From the NCBI GenBank assembly GCA_028692715.1, contig JAQUWU010000022.1, forward strand, positions 30,784-83,141: 52,358 nt of DNA. Direction: 5' to 3'. The notes below the pieces were generated by a model. That model was not told the DNA's origin. It ran no database searches and saw nothing but the letters and a program-made list of their open reading frames with translations. The position numbers were made by a program, and so were the translations under genes. Position 1 is the first letter of the stretch; every line of letters starts with the position of its first letter. This document shows positions 1-8,794 of the stretch, piece after piece. This DNA comes from Paludibacter sp. (GTDB taxonomy: Bacteria > Bacteroidota > Bacteroidia > Bacteroidales > Paludibacteraceae).

Positions 1-204
1 ATATGTCTAATATAAAACTTTCGCTCCAAACTCCAAAAGGGAGAACACACTTAATCAAGTGAGTGAAAGTGAGAAGGTTTTTATTATTTGTTGTTTATTT
101 CTTTTATTATTCTAAAATCGATCTTCTATATTGATAAATATGTCTAATATAATGTATTCAAAATAAACCTTCTTGATTTTAAAATCTCGAACTAAACGCT
201 CGTT

Positions 205-223
205 CCCTCTCCTTTGGAGAGGG
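205..223. repeat. Intergenic hairpin of the C-rich/TTT/G-rich type
   Basis: A perfect 8-bp stem, CCCTCTCC and GGAGAGGG, closes over a TTT loop just past the lpdA stop codon, followed by GTTAGGGAGAGG. The architecture (C-run, TTT, G-run, GTTAGGG) matches the elements at 17738-17875, so I read it as a dispersed intergenic repeat. It could act as a transcription end for lpdA, but no U-tract follows on the minus strand. Positions 1-204 are AT-rich and show no gene. Confidence 0.6.
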
Positions 224-236
224 TTAGGGAGAGGTT

Positions 237-1592
237 TTAAAACGAAAATATCGTTTCTTTAAATATTTCGCTAACAGTTGGATGAGGGAAGACTACTTCC
301 TGCATTTCTGCAAGAGTCATTTCCTGTTCTATAGCTATACAGGCTCCGTAGATCATTTCGCTTGAAGGATTTCCCAACATGTGAACGCCTATTACTTCGC
401 CGTATTTTTCTCCAATCAGCACTTTACAAAGTCCGCTTCCACCTTCGTTTTCGGCTATGAAACGTCCTGCATATGCCATGGGTAATTTTGCCATTTTATA
501 GGCAATTCCTTTTGCTTTTGCTGATTCTTCCGTTTCGCCCACTCCGGCTACTTCAGGATTTGTATAAACAACTCCAGGAATGGCGTTGTAGCGCATTACA
601 TCACTTCTTCCGGTAAGGTTATTCACCACCACTTCGCCTTCGCGACTGGCGGTATGTGCCAACAACGAAAATCCGGTAACATCACCTGCAGCAAATACAT
701 TAGGAACATTAGTACGCATTTTTTCGTCGGTTTTTATACCTCCTTTGAATAGCTCAACGTTCAAATTTTCCAACCCGAAACCTTTTGTAATCGGACGGCG
801 TCCAACGCTCACCAATATCTTTTCACCTTCAATAGTTTCTGTTTTCCCGTCTTTTTCGAAAATAACTTTGTTGCCATCAATTTTTACAACTTTGGCATTC
901 AGGTTATACTCAATGCCTTTTTTACTGTAAATATCACGCAACATAGCCGAAATTTCAAAATCGTTGTTCCCCAAAATCTCCGGAAGCATTTCAACAATGG
1001 TTACTTTTGTTCCAAGGCTGTTGTAAAAGCTGGCAAATTCCATCCCGATAACTCCGCCACCAATCACCACCAATGATTTTGGTTGATCTTTAAGTTCAAG
1101 AATTTCGCGGTTGGTCAGGATAATATCACCTGCTTCGGCCAATCCGGGAATAGGTGGAACAAAAGCTTCTGAACCGGTACAAATCAATAAATTTGTTCCA
1201 AGATAAGTTTCGCCTTCACATATCACCTCCACTCCTTTCGGACTGCGTCCTTGAATCATGGCTTCACCTTTTATCACGGTTACATGGTGTAATTTCATTT
1301 TGCTTTCAACACCTGCAACCAATTTTTTCACCACTTTATTTTTACGCGCAACAATTTTACCGTAATCAAAACGGATATTGTCACCATAAATACCGTATTT
1401 ATCTCCGTGCAACGCATTTTCATATGTTTTGGCACTGTAAAGCATGGTTTTGGTCGGTATGCAACCTTCGTTAAGGCAAACACCGCCCATAGCTTTCTTT
1501 TCAAACAGTACTACTGAAAGTCCTTTGTGTCCTGCTCTTTCGGCAGCAACGTATCCGGCAGGTCCACCACCGATTATAATTAAGTCAACCAT
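237..1592 (-). CDS. lpdA: Dihydrolipoamide dehydrogenase (E3)
   Basis: Flavoprotein that reoxidises the dihydrolipoyl arm of 2-oxoacid dehydrogenase complexes with NAD+ in the cytoplasm. The protein (451 aa, normal length) opens with the FAD-binding GGGPAG at residues 8-13, carries the redox disulfide in CLNEGC (C39 and C44), a second Rossmann motif VIGGGVIG for NAD, and the C-terminal HPHPTVSE holding the catalytic His-Glu pair. I chose the ATG at 1590-1592 because it places MVDLIIIGGG in the family's usual register; an upstream in-frame ATG would add 11 residues encoded by an intergenic repeat. It lies downstream of the E2 gene on the same strand. No E1 is in view; it may lie left of the window or elsewhere. 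Confidence 0.93.
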   Translation of the reverse strand: MVDLIIIGGGPAGYVAAERAGHKGLSVVLFEKKAMGGVCLNEGCIPTKTMLYSAKTYENALHGDKYGIYGDNIRFDYGKIVARKNKVVKKLVAGVESKMKLHHVTVIKGEAMIQGRSPKGVEVICEGETYLGTNLLICTGSEAFVPPIPGLAEAGDIILTNREILELKDQPKSLVVIGGGVIGMEFASFYNSLGTKVTIVEMLPEILGNNDFEISAMLRDIYSKKGIEYNLNAKVVKIDGNKVIFEKDGKTETIEGEKILVSVGRRPITKGFGLENLNVELFKGGIKTDEKMRTNVPNVFAAGDVTGFSLLAHTASREGEVVVNNLTGRSDVMRYNAIPGVVYTNPEVAGVGETEESAKAKGIAYKMAKLPMAYAGRFIAENEGGSGLCKVLIGEKYGEVIGVHMLGNPSSEMIYGACIAIEQEMTLAEMQEVVFPHPTVSEIFKETIFSF

Positions 1593-1597
1593 AATTT

Positions 1598-1637
1598 CTA
1601 ATTTGCTAATTTGCCAATGTGTCAATATGCCAATGTC
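1598..1637. repeat. Tandem heptad-like TTTGCCAATG repeat, copy 1
   Basis: A run of degenerate 7-8 base units of the type TTGCCAATGTG lies directly upstream of the lpdA start. A similar run in opposite orientation lies at 1723-1758, so the E2-E3 intergenic region is bracketed by inverted copies. Similar tandem tracts are common between genes in Bacteroidota; function unknown. Confidence 0.6.
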
Positions 1638-1722
1638 GACAAGTCAATCACATTTCGCATTAATATTATAGATTAATTAAAAGAATAAATAAGGTGCAAT
1701 TTACGCAAAACTCCAATTGCTT

Positions 1723-1758
1723 TATTGGCATATTGGCAAATTATCTCATTGGCACATT
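1723..1758. repeat. Tandem heptad-like repeat, inverted copy 2
   Basis: Units of TTGGCATATTGGCAAAT type, the reverse complement of the tract at 1598-1637. It abuts and overlaps the stop codon of the E2 gene (1757-1759). The facing copies could form a long imperfect hairpin in the E2-E3 mRNA, with a loop of about 85 nt. Confidence 0.6.
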
Positions 1759-3112
1759 AAAGAATATCCAATTCTAATGTCTCAATCTCAATAGCAATTT
1801 GTTTCAAAAAGCGTGTAGCTTCGCCACCATCTAAAGCACGGTGATCGTATGTTAAGCTAAGTCCAATATAAGGGACAAAACCGTAAACTCCGTCACCTAA
1901 ATCTTTCGGACGCGGCACAATAGTATTCACACCTAAAATGGCCGATTGAGGTAAATTGATAACCGGTGTAAATATTTCCACACCATAGGCTCCTAAATTC
2001 GAAACAGTGAATGTAGCTGCTTCTGAGGATAATAATTCAGGAGCAATAGCTCCTTTTTTACAACTGTTCGCAACTTCTTTCAATTGATTTGAAAGTCCAA
2101 TAATTGATAAATCATCTGCATTTCGAACCGCTGGAACCATCAATCCACGTTCTGTATCAACCGCCAGTCCAAGATGAACTTTACTAAACAAACGCATTGA
2201 ATCACCTAAGAAATGTGAGTTTGCATTAGGGAACTTTTTCAATGCTTTTACTACCGCAAAGCAAACAAAGTCATTTATAGTGAGATTAGTAGATAAAGTA
2301 CCGGCTTCGTAGGCTTTTTTAGCTTTTTTACGCAATGATTGTATTTTGCGGGCATCCGCTCCCAAATGGTGAGTAAGTTGTGCCGAATTTTGTAATGAAG
2401 TATACATGGCTTTAGCGATAAGCTTTCGCATATTCGTCAACTTTTTATCTTCATAATCAACACCATACACTGCATTTACAGGAGGTGGAAGTAAATCAGC
2501 AGCTTTTGCTGTTCCGGCAAGACCAGAACCTGTACCTTGTGGTTGAATTCCTTCTTCAGTAGCAATTTTCTTCGCCAATGTTGTCATCTTCGGACGATTT
2601 TCCAACGCTGCCAGCACGTCCTTTTCAATCACACGTCCATTAGGACCTGATCCAGCTAATGAATTTGCAGAAATAGCTTCTTTCTCGGCTAAGTTTTTAG
2701 CACGGGGAGACACAAAAGAAGAGTTTTGAGTTTTGAGTTCTGAGTTTTGAGTTGCTGCATTAGCTTGAACTTTTACAGGCTCATCGGCTTTTGCTACAGG
2801 TTCAGCACTTACTGCTTGCTGCTCACTGCTAACCATAGGAGCACTTCCACCTTGCAACAATCCTGCATAATCCTCACCGGGTCGACCGATAATCATCATG
2901 TCTAATAACACTTCCACTTCGTCGCCTTCTTTGTAAAAAGACTCCAAAATAACACCATCTTCTGGTGACTCTTCTTCAAAAGATGCCTTATCTGTTTCGT
3001 AAGTAAAAAGTATATCACCTTTTTTAACGGTATCGCCTTTTTTCTTTATTTCACCAATAATACAACTTTCAACCGATTGTCCCTGTTTTGGGAGGATAAC
3101 AACTACAGCCAT
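1757..3112 (-). CDS. Dihydrolipoamide acyltransferase (E2)
   Basis: Core acyltransferase of a pyruvate or branched-chain 2-oxoacid dehydrogenase complex. One N-terminal lipoyl domain (about 1-80) carries the lipoylated lysine K42 in ETDKAS. An Ala/Glu-rich flexible linker (86-132) leads to a peripheral-subunit-binding domain (133-170) and a second, weaker PSBD-like stretch (176-208). The catalytic domain (about 220-451) ends with DHRALDG, giving H424 and D428. Which acyl group it transfers cannot be decided here because no E1 is visible. Oddity: parts of the linker (residues 95-104 and 121-131) are coded by short tandem repeats of an intergenic type (see findings). The gene sits 66 bp downstream of rhaB and 164 bp upstream of lpdA, so E2-E3 co-transcription is likely. 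Confidence 0.92.
   Translation of the reverse strand: MAVVVILPKQGQSVESCIIGEIKKKGDTVKKGDILFTYETDKASFEEESPEDGVILESFYKEGDEVEVLLDMMIIGRPGEDYAGLLQGGSAPMVSSEQQAVSAEPVAKADEPVKVQANAATQNSELKTQNSSFVSPRAKNLAEKEAISANSLAGSGPNGRVIEKDVLAALENRPKMTTLAKKIATEEGIQPQGTGSGLAGTAKAADLLPPPVNAVYGVDYEDKKLTNMRKLIAKAMYTSLQNSAQLTHHLGADARKIQSLRKKAKKAYEAGTLSTNLTINDFVCFAVVKALKKFPNANSHFLGDSMRLFSKVHLGLAVDTERGLMVPAVRNADDLSIIGLSNQLKEVANSCKKGAIAPELLSSEAATFTVSNLGAYGVEIFTPVINLPQSAILGVNTIVPRPKDLGDGVYGFVPYIGLSLTYDHRALDGGEATRFLKQIAIEIETLELDIL
2720..2830 (-). repeat. In-frame micro-repeats in the E2 linker
   Basis: On the minus strand, 2801-2830 reads as AGCAGTGAGCAGCAAGCAGT-like units and 2720-2752 as ACTCAAAACTCAGAACTC-like units. 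Both resemble short tandem repeats otherwise found between genes in Bacteroidota, but here they keep the reading frame and encode linker residues. Confidence 0.55.
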
Positions 3113-3178
3113 AGATATTTATATTTTTATTCTTTTTATATATTTCCGGGATTAAACCATCCGGTTATTTTTTTTCGT

Positions 3179-4657
3179 TTATTTTAAACAAGTAACTTTC
3201 AGAAATTTTTGATAAGCCTCTGACCAGAGTTTCGGATGTTGAGGGAAGTATTCGTCTAATAGAATTGATTCCCCAATAATTTGACGCATTTCCTGTAAAG
3301 AATCAACACAACCGGCAGTTTTTGCCTGAATCATAATATTTCCAATGGCAGTAGCTTCTGATGGGCCTGCAACAACAGGAATACCAATAGCATTTGATGT
3401 CCATTGATTTAATAATGGATTTTTTGAACCTCCACCAATTACGTGCAATTTATCAATTGAAAATGGAGCTAATTCTTTCAGTTTCCCCAATACATAATTA
3501 TATTTTAACGAAAGACTTTCAAAAATACATCTTACAAATTCAGCATGAGATGATGGTGCATTCTGATTTGTTAATACGCAGTATTCAACAATTGCAGAAG
3601 TCATACTTCCAGGATTTGCAAATGAAGGATGATCAGTATCCAACATTGATTGAAAAGCCGGAACAGTATCAGCCATTTGCACTAATTTTTCATAAGCATA
3701 AGTAATGCCTTCTTTTTTCCATTCTTTCAGGCATTGCTCCAACATCCACATGCCGGTTATATTTTTCAGAAAGCGGGTAGTTCCTTCTATTCCACCTTCG
3801 TTGGTAAAATTCAATTCGTAAGTTTCTTTATTGATAATGGGATCTTTTACTTCAATGCCCATTAACGACCAGGTTCCCGAGCTAAGGTAAGCAAAATTTT
3901 CGTTAACCGCAGGTACTGCAGCAACGGCAGCTCCGGTATCGTGTCCGGCAACTGTAACCACCGGAATTTTTCCTAATTCGCATTCGTCTGCAATATTGTC
4001 CAATAAATCGCCAATGTAAGTGCCTGGCATTACTATATCGCCAAGAATGGACGGTGACACGCCGGCCTTTTCAAGTAATTCAGCTTCAAATTTTTTCGTT
4101 CTGGGGTTTAATATCTGTGAAGTAGAAGCAATAGTATATTCAACTACTTTTTTGCCGGTGAGCATATAGGATAATGCATCCGGCATAAATAGAATTTCTT
4201 TGGTTGCATTTAAAAGGGAATTATTAGCCTTTTTTAAAGCAAATAACTGATAAAGACTATTGAAATTCATAATCTGAATTCCAGTTAAATCATAGACTTT
4301 TTCACGAGGAATTATTTTAAAATAATCTTCAGGAGCATGGGTTGTATGAGGATCACGGTAGGCATATGGAGCACCAAGAATAGTCCCATCTTCGGCCAGC
4401 ATTGCAAAGTCAACGCCCCAGGTATCAATACCTATGGACGAAATTTGTATGCCTTCGTTTTTTGCAGCTACCAATCCAGCTTTTAAATGTTCAAATAAAG
4501 AATATATATTCCAGTGGAAATGGCCGCCAATTTGAAGTATCTGATTAGGAAAACGCGTAAGCTCTTTCATTTGAAGTCTTCCGTTTTCAATTGTGCCCAA
4601 TATTGTACGCCCACTAGTAGCTCCAATGTCAAATGCTAAAAATGATTTGTTCTTCAT
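3179..4657 (-). CDS. rhaB: Rhamnulokinase
   Basis: FGGY-family sugar kinase phosphorylating L-rhamnulose to rhamnulose 1-phosphate in rhamnose catabolism. At 492 aa it has the normal family length. The N-terminal ATP/phosphate loop FDIGATSGRT lies at residues 9-18, IDTWGVDF at 78-85 matches the sugar-binding region, and the catalytic aspartate is D240 in VAGHDTGAA. GGGSKN in the C-terminal lobe is the adenosine motif. The usual partners (rhaA isomerase, rhaD aldolase, rhaT transporter, AraC-type regulator) are not adjacent, so the gene stands alone here. A TAnnTTTG promoter box lies just upstream of the start. Confidence 0.93.
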   Translation of the reverse strand: MKNKSFLAFDIGATSGRTILGTIENGRLQMKELTRFPNQILQIGGHFHWNIYSLFEHLKAGLVAAKNEGIQISSIGIDTWGVDFAMLAEDGTILGAPYAYRDPHTTHAPEDYFKIIPREKVYDLTGIQIMNFNSLYQLFALKKANNSLLNATKEILFMPDALSYMLTGKKVVEYTIASTSQILNPRTKKFEAELLEKAGVSPSILGDIVMPGTYIGDLLDNIADECELGKIPVVTVAGHDTGAAVAAVPAVNENFAYLSSGTWSLMGIEVKDPIINKETYELNFTNEGGIEGTTRFLKNITGMWMLEQCLKEWKKEGITYAYEKLVQMADTVPAFQSMLDTDHPSFANPGSMTSAIVEYCVLTNQNAPSSHAEFVRCIFESLSLKYNYVLGKLKELAPFSIDKLHVIGGGSKNPLLNQWTSNAIGIPVVAGPSEATAIGNIMIQAKTAGCVDSLQEMRQIIGESILLDEYFPQHPKLWSEAYQKFLKVTCLK

Positions 4658-4678
4658 ATTTATAATTCAAAGTGGGTA

Positions 4679-4686
4679 CAAAGATA
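4679..4686 (-). promoter_or_regulatory. -7 box TATCTTTG for rhaB
   Basis: On the minus strand TATCTTTG matches the Bacteroidota TAnnTTTG consensus, 22 bp upstream of the rhaB ATG. I see no good TTTG -33 element at the usual spacing. Confidence 0.5.
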
Positions 4687-4958
4687 TTTAAAAACGAGGG
4701 AAATCACTTTGTAATATTTGATAATAAAACTATATTATTTGACAAGACATTTTTATTCATTTAATACATAATTATTTAATAATCAGTAGAAATTTAATTC
4801 GCAAATTCTACAATCATGTAAATTCAAAAGATCAAAATAGATATCGAAAACAAACTAAAAACACACAAAAAGAAACTTACATGAAACTGAAAATATATTT
4901 TTTACAATTCTAAAAACCATATTATTTTTTAATAAAATAACTAATCCACTTTTTTTTG
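4687..4958. other. Divergent rhaB/dtd intergenic region
   Basis: The 340-bp gap between rhaB and dtd (4658-4997) is very AT-rich and holds the two promoter boxes listed separately. Within this middle stretch I see no gene, repeat or convincing RNA structure. Confidence 0.6.
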
Positions 4959-4966
4959 TAATTTTG
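4959..4966 (+). promoter_or_regulatory. -7 box TAATTTTG for dtd
   Basis: TAATTTTG matches the Bacteroidota -7 consensus, 31 bp upstream of the dtd ATG. No clear -33 TTTG is present at 18-21 bp upstream. Confidence 0.5.
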
Positions 4967-4997
4967 TAAATTAAAATAAGGATTAAAAGTTATCATT

Positions 4998-5450
4998 ATG
5001 CGTATTTTAATTCAACGGGTAAACGAAGCTTCAGTAGAGATTGATGGAATAATTAAAGCTCATATACAAAAGGGTTTATTAATTTTGGTAGGGATAGAGA
5101 ATGAGGATACAGTTGAAGATTGTGAGTGGTTGGCGGGTAAAGCAGTAGGATTACGGATTTTTGATGACCAAAATGGAGTAATGAATCGTTCTGTTTTGGA
5201 TATTGAAGGAGAAATGCTGGTAGTTAGTCAGTTTACACTTCATGCCTTAACAAAAAAAGGAAATCGCCCATCCTATATCAGAGCTGCAAAACATGAAATT
5301 GCTATTCCACTTTACGAATATTTTTGTAAATCCTTATCACAAAAACTCGGGAAAGAGGTACAAACCGGCACTTTTGCAGCAGATATGAAAATTGCATTAG
5401 TAAATAACGGACCGGTAACAATTTGGATAGATAGTAAAAATAGAGAATAA
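4998..5450 (+). CDS. dtd: D-aminoacyl-tRNA deacylase
   Basis: Proofreading hydrolase that removes D-amino acids mischarged on tRNA. The 150-aa protein is full length. SQFTLHA (77-83) and NGPVT (137-141) are the two family signatures; the Gly-Pro of the latter forms the cross-subunit Gly-cisPro motif that excludes L-amino acids. The start MRILIQRV is canonical. First gene of a plus-strand run; a 144-bp gap to pssA suggests separate transcription. Confidence 0.95.
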   Translation: MRILIQRVNEASVEIDGIIKAHIQKGLLILVGIENEDTVEDCEWLAGKAVGLRIFDDQNGVMNRSVLDIEGEMLVVSQFTLHALTKKGNRPSYIRAAKHEIAIPLYEYFCKSLSQKLGKEVQTGTFAADMKIALVNNGPVTIWIDSKNRE

Positions 5451-5594
5451 ACCTCTAAATTCAGAGCTCAACCCAACTCTCTAAAACTTTTGCTGTTTGC
5501 GGAAAGAAGAGGGAATAAGGGAAAGGTGATATGTAGGAACTAAAAAGTTAATAGTATTAAGATTATTCAAGAATTTGCAGTTAATAAAAGAATT

Positions 5595-6275
5595 ATGATA
5601 AAGAAACACATTCCGAATTTCATCACCACACTGAATATTTTTTCGGGATGTGTGGCTGTTTATTTAGCCTTTAAAGGGAATTCTCAGGGTGCATTTATTG
5701 CCATTCTGATTGCTGCTATTTTCGATTTTTTCGATGGATTTGCCGCCAGATTGCTAAAAGCTTATTCGCCTATGGGAAAAGAACTGGACTCTTTAGCCGA
5801 TATGATAAGTTTTGGATTAGCCCCCGGTGCTATCGTTTTTTCTCTTTTATCAACCGCTCAACTAAACGAATGGTTACCCTTTTTGGCTTTTTTGATTCCG
5901 ATTTTTTCGGGATTACGCTTGGCAAAATTCAATATCGATGATCGTCAAACGTCATCATTTATAGGACTTCCTGTCCCAGCAAATGCGATATTCTGGGCTG
6001 GAATTATTTATTCTTTCTCGCCTTTTTTGATGAATAATATTTCGATTTTACTTATTCTCATTGGATTGTTTTGTTATTTTCTAATTTCCGAAATTCCTAT
6101 GTTTTCACTTAAATTCAAAAATGTAAAATGGAAAGACAATCAACTGCAATTTATATTTCTGATTGTCTCTTTCTTCCTTTTAATTATATTACAATTAAGT
6201 GCTTTTGCTCCTATTATTGGTTGGTATATTTTATTATCCATCGGAATAAGTTTGTTTAAAAAAACAAAACAATAA
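5595..6275 (+). CDS. pssA: CDP-diacylglycerol-serine O-phosphatidyltransferase
   Basis: Integral-membrane enzyme making phosphatidylserine from CDP-diacylglycerol and L-serine, the precursor of phosphatidylethanolamine. The CDP-alcohol phosphotransferase motif DxxDGxxAR(x8)G(x3)D(x3)D is complete: D44, D47, G48, A51, R52, G61, D65 and D69. Several hydrophobic helices follow, including strongly hydrophobic segments near 150-170 and 180-220. At 226 aa it is of the short class II (Bacillus-like) type. No decarboxylase gene (psd) is adjacent, although in many bacteria psd and pssA are neighbours. Confidence 0.92.
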   Translation: MIKKHIPNFITTLNIFSGCVAVYLAFKGNSQGAFIAILIAAIFDFFDGFAARLLKAYSPMGKELDSLADMISFGLAPGAIVFSLLSTAQLNEWLPFLAFLIPIFSGLRLAKFNIDDRQTSSFIGLPVPANAIFWAGIIYSFSPFLMNNISILLILIGLFCYFLISEIPMFSLKFKNVKWKDNQLQFIFLIVSFFLLIILQLSAFAPIIGWYILLSIGISLFKKTKQ

Positions 6276-6329
6276 TTTTAATGACAAAGAATTGCCAACT
6301 TATAACTGTAAATCTGTGGATAAAAGATG

Positions 6330-6337
6330 TACTTTTG
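6330..6337 (+). promoter_or_regulatory. -7 box TACTTTTG upstream of gldA
   Basis: TACTTTTG, a perfect TAnnTTTG, lies 40 bp upstream of the gldA ATG in a 102-bp gap. Confidence 0.5.
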
Positions 6338-6377
6338 TAGTTGTCAACAATAAACTGCTAACTACTAACTGTTTCAA

Positions 6378-7283
6378 ATGTCAATAAGCATCTCAAATCT
6401 AACCAAAAAGTATGGAGAACAAACCGTTCTCAATAATATCAGCTTTGAAATAGGAGAGGGCGAAGTAGTAGGCTTTCTGGGACCAAACGGTGCAGGGAAG
6501 ACCACAACGATGAAAATTCTTGCAGGAGCATTGAATTATAATAATGGTTCAGCCAAAATCTGTGATTTAGAAGTAAATGATAATCCCATTCAAACGGCTC
6601 AACTAGTAGGTTATTTGCCGGAACAAAATCCGCTATACCAGGAAATGTATGTGAAGGAATATTTGCTTTTTGTGGCCGAGACATTTAAGATAGGAAAAGG
6701 AAAGGAATCTCGGGTAAACGAATTGATTGATTTGGTAGGGTTGAGACCTGAATTTAAAAAGAAAATCGGACAACTTTCAAAAGGATACCGTCAACGGGTC
6801 GGAATTGCACAGGCTTTAATCCCAAATCCTAAAGTATTGATTTTGGATGAGCCAACTACCGGACTTGATCCAAATCAACTGGAAGAAATCCGCCATCTCA
6901 TTCGGGAAATCGGAAAAGATAAAACCGTTTTGCTCAGCACGCATATTATGCAAGAAATTAAAGCCACTTGCAATCGTGTGTTGATAATAAATAAAGGCGA
7001 AATAGTAGCAGATTATCCCGATATTTCAAAAATAAGTCTGTTTGATGAGAATAATCTACAATTTGAAGTGGAGTTTTTGAATTCGGTTGAAATAAAAGAG
7101 CTTAAAAAGATAAATGGAATTTCTGAAATAAATGAAATTTCAAAAAATCAATATTCTGTTATTGCGACAGCTGATGTAAGAGTTGAAATTTTCGATTTTG
7201 CAGTAAGAACCAATAATAAGATAGTCATGTTGAAAGAAATTGAAAGAACGATGGAGGAAGTTTTCAAAAGTCTCACAAAATAA
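6378..7283 (+). CDS. gldA: ABC transporter ATP-binding protein, GldA type
   Basis: ATPase subunit of an ABC exporter. Walker A GPNGAGKTT is at 35-43, the signature LSKGY at 133-137, Walker B LILDEP at about 154-159, and the switch histidine in LLSTHIM. The stretch VGYLPEQNPLYQEMYVKEYL closely matches what I recall of GldA, the gliding-motility ABC ATPase of Flavobacterium, which has orthologs in many non-gliding Bacteroidota. The C-terminal 80 residues form a domain typical of drug/lipid-exporter ATPases. The permease partners (GldF, GldG) are not next to it, so the assignment to gliding is by sequence only; a generic exporter role is possible. Confidence 0.75.
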   Translation: MSISISNLTKKYGEQTVLNNISFEIGEGEVVGFLGPNGAGKTTTMKILAGALNYNNGSAKICDLEVNDNPIQTAQLVGYLPEQNPLYQEMYVKEYLLFVAETFKIGKGKESRVNELIDLVGLRPEFKKKIGQLSKGYRQRVGIAQALIPNPKVLILDEPTTGLDPNQLEEIRHLIREIGKDKTVLLSTHIMQEIKATCNRVLIINKGEIVADYPDISKISLFDENNLQFEVEFLNSVEIKELKKINGISEINEISKNQYSVIATADVRVEIFDFAVRTNNKIVMLKEIERTMEEVFKSLTK

Positions 7284-7286
7284 TCT

Positions 7287-7365
7287 CACGCTAAGAAACA
7301 GAGACGCTAAGAAAGAAAATATTTTAAAGAATAATTTTGTGACTTATCACCTTTGCGAGAATTAA
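7287..7365 (+). repeat. Degenerate CGCTAAG/CTTTGCG intergenic repeat
   Basis: Two CACGCTAAGAAA / GACGCTAAGAAA units and a terminal CTTTGCGAG frame a short spacer. Tracts of this kind (rearranged CGCTAAG and CTTTGCG words) are frequent between genes. Here it also contains the presumed ruvB promoter. Confidence 0.4.
7332..7339 (+). promoter_or_regulatory. -7 box TAATTTTG for ruvB
   Basis: TAATTTTG lies 32 bp upstream of the ruvB ATG inside the repeat-like spacer. Confidence 0.45.
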
Positions 7366-7371
7366 TATATT

Positions 7372-8388
7372 ATGGAAGATAACTTTGACATACGAAACAA
7401 CAAGAGCGGCGAAAAAGAATTCGAGAATGCTTTGCGCCCACTGACTTTTTCGGATTTTGCCGGACAAAATAAAATTGTCGAAAATCTGAAGATTTTTGTG
7501 CAGGCAGCCCGTATGCGCACCGAATCGCTTGATCATGTTCTGTTACACGGACCTCCGGGACTAGGGAAAACTACGCTCTCGAATATCATTGCCAACGAAC
7601 TAAATGTAGGTTTTAAAATTACATCAGGACCAGTGCTGGATAAGCCGGGAGATTTGGCAGGTTTGCTAACCAGTCTGGAAACTAACGATGTACTTTTTAT
7701 TGATGAAATTCATCGCCTTAGTCCTATTGTGGAAGAATATTTGTATTCGGCAATGGAGGATTATCGCATTGATATTATGATAGATAAAGGACCAAGTGCC
7801 CGATCTATCCAGTTGGATTTGAATCCTTTTACCTTGATTGGAGCAACGACTCGAAGTGGTTTATTGACTGCTCCATTACGGGCTCGTTTCGGAATAAATT
7901 GTCATTTTGAATATTACGATATTGAAGTAATTACCGGAATTATCAAACGTTCAGCCAAACTGTTGGATGTAAAAATTGAGAATCAGGCAGCTGTAGAAAT
8001 TGGTGGACGTAGCAGGGGAACTCCCCGTATTGCGAATGCTTTACTTCGTCGGGTTCGCGACTTTGCTCAGGTGAAGGGAAATGGAACAATTGATTTGGAA
8101 ATTGCCCGTTATGCATTGGAAGCACTTAATATTGATAAATTTGGATTAGACGAAATCGACAACAAAATTCTGAACACCATTATTGATAAATTTAGTGGCG
8201 GTCCGGTAGGAATAACTACTATTGCTACGGCTTTAGGTGAAGATGCCGGCACATTAGAAGAGGTGTACGAGCCATTCCTTATAAAGGAAGGTTTTATGAA
8301 ACGAACTCCACGAGGACGTGAGGTGACTGAACTGGCTTATAAACATTTAGGAAAAGTGAAATTAGGGGAAACCGGAACATTGTTCTAA
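7372..8388 (+). CDS. ruvB: Holliday junction branch-migration helicase RuvB
   Basis: Hexameric AAA+ motor that, with RuvA, drives branch migration of Holliday junctions. Walker [10 protein letters not shown] is at 60-68, Walker B FIDEIH ends at 114, sensor 1 GATTRSG is at 157-163 and the arginine finger is R170. A C-terminal winged-helix DNA-binding domain (about 265-338) ends [12 protein letters not shown]. Length 338 aa is normal. No ruvA or ruvC adjoins it, which is usual in this phylum. It precedes DUF2007 and flippase genes on the same strand. Confidence 0.97.
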   Translation: MEDNFDIRNNKSGEKEFENALRPLTFSDFAGQNKIVENLKIFVQAARMRTESLDHVLLHGPPGLGKTTLSNIIANELNVGFKITSGPVLDKPGDLAGLLTSLETNDVLFIDEIHRLSPIVEEYLYSAMEDYRIDIMIDKGPSARSIQLDLNPFTLIGATTRSGLLTAPLRARFGINCHFEYYDIEVITGIIKRSAKLLDVKIENQAAVEIGGRSRGTPRIANALLRRVRDFAQVKGNGTIDLEIARYALEALNIDKFGLDEIDNKILNTIIDKFSGGPVGITTIATALGEDAGTLEEVYEPFLIKEGFMKRTPRGREVTELAYKHLGKVKLGETGTLF

Positions 8389-8462
8389 ATATTCCATACC
8401 TCCTCAAAAGTGAAAAGAAGAGAATAAGATTCGAATTAATTACAATTTTAAAATGTAAAATT

Positions 8463-8750
8463 ATGGAAGAATTAGTAACAATTAGAACTTTTGGTAGCTC
8501 TGTTGAATTTGAGATGGCTAAAGCCTATCTTGAATCGTTAGGAATAGAATGTTTTAGCAGGGACGAAATAATAAACCGTGCTTATATAGCGAATGTAAAT
8601 GGAGGAGCGAAACTCGAAGTTCGCAAAGAAAATGCTGAAGAAGCCATTAAATTACTTTTTGATGGAGGATATCTGAAAGCAGAAGATTTTGAACCATCAC
8701 CTGAAATGAAATGGGCCGAAAAAATCATAAACCTCTTTAAATCTAAATAA
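8463..8750 (+). CDS. DUF2007 domain protein
   Basis: A 95-aa cytoplasmic protein beginning with the DUF2007 pattern: VTIRTFGSSVEFEMAKAYL, LESLGIECF, then LEVRKENAEEAIKLL. The fold is ferredoxin-like and the family is annotated as putative signal-transducing proteins, but no biochemical role is established. The C-terminus MKWAEKIINLFKSK is amphipathic. It lies 74 bp after ruvB and 44 bp before the flippase gene, so the three may share a transcript. Confidence 0.75.
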   Translation: MEELVTIRTFGSSVEFEMAKAYLESLGIECFSRDEIINRAYIANVNGGAKLEVRKENAEEAIKLLFDGGYLKAEDFEPSPEMKWAEKIINLFKSK

Positions 8751-8794
8751 TAAAAACCACTTAACTAATCTTCCAACTAACCAATATCAGATAA

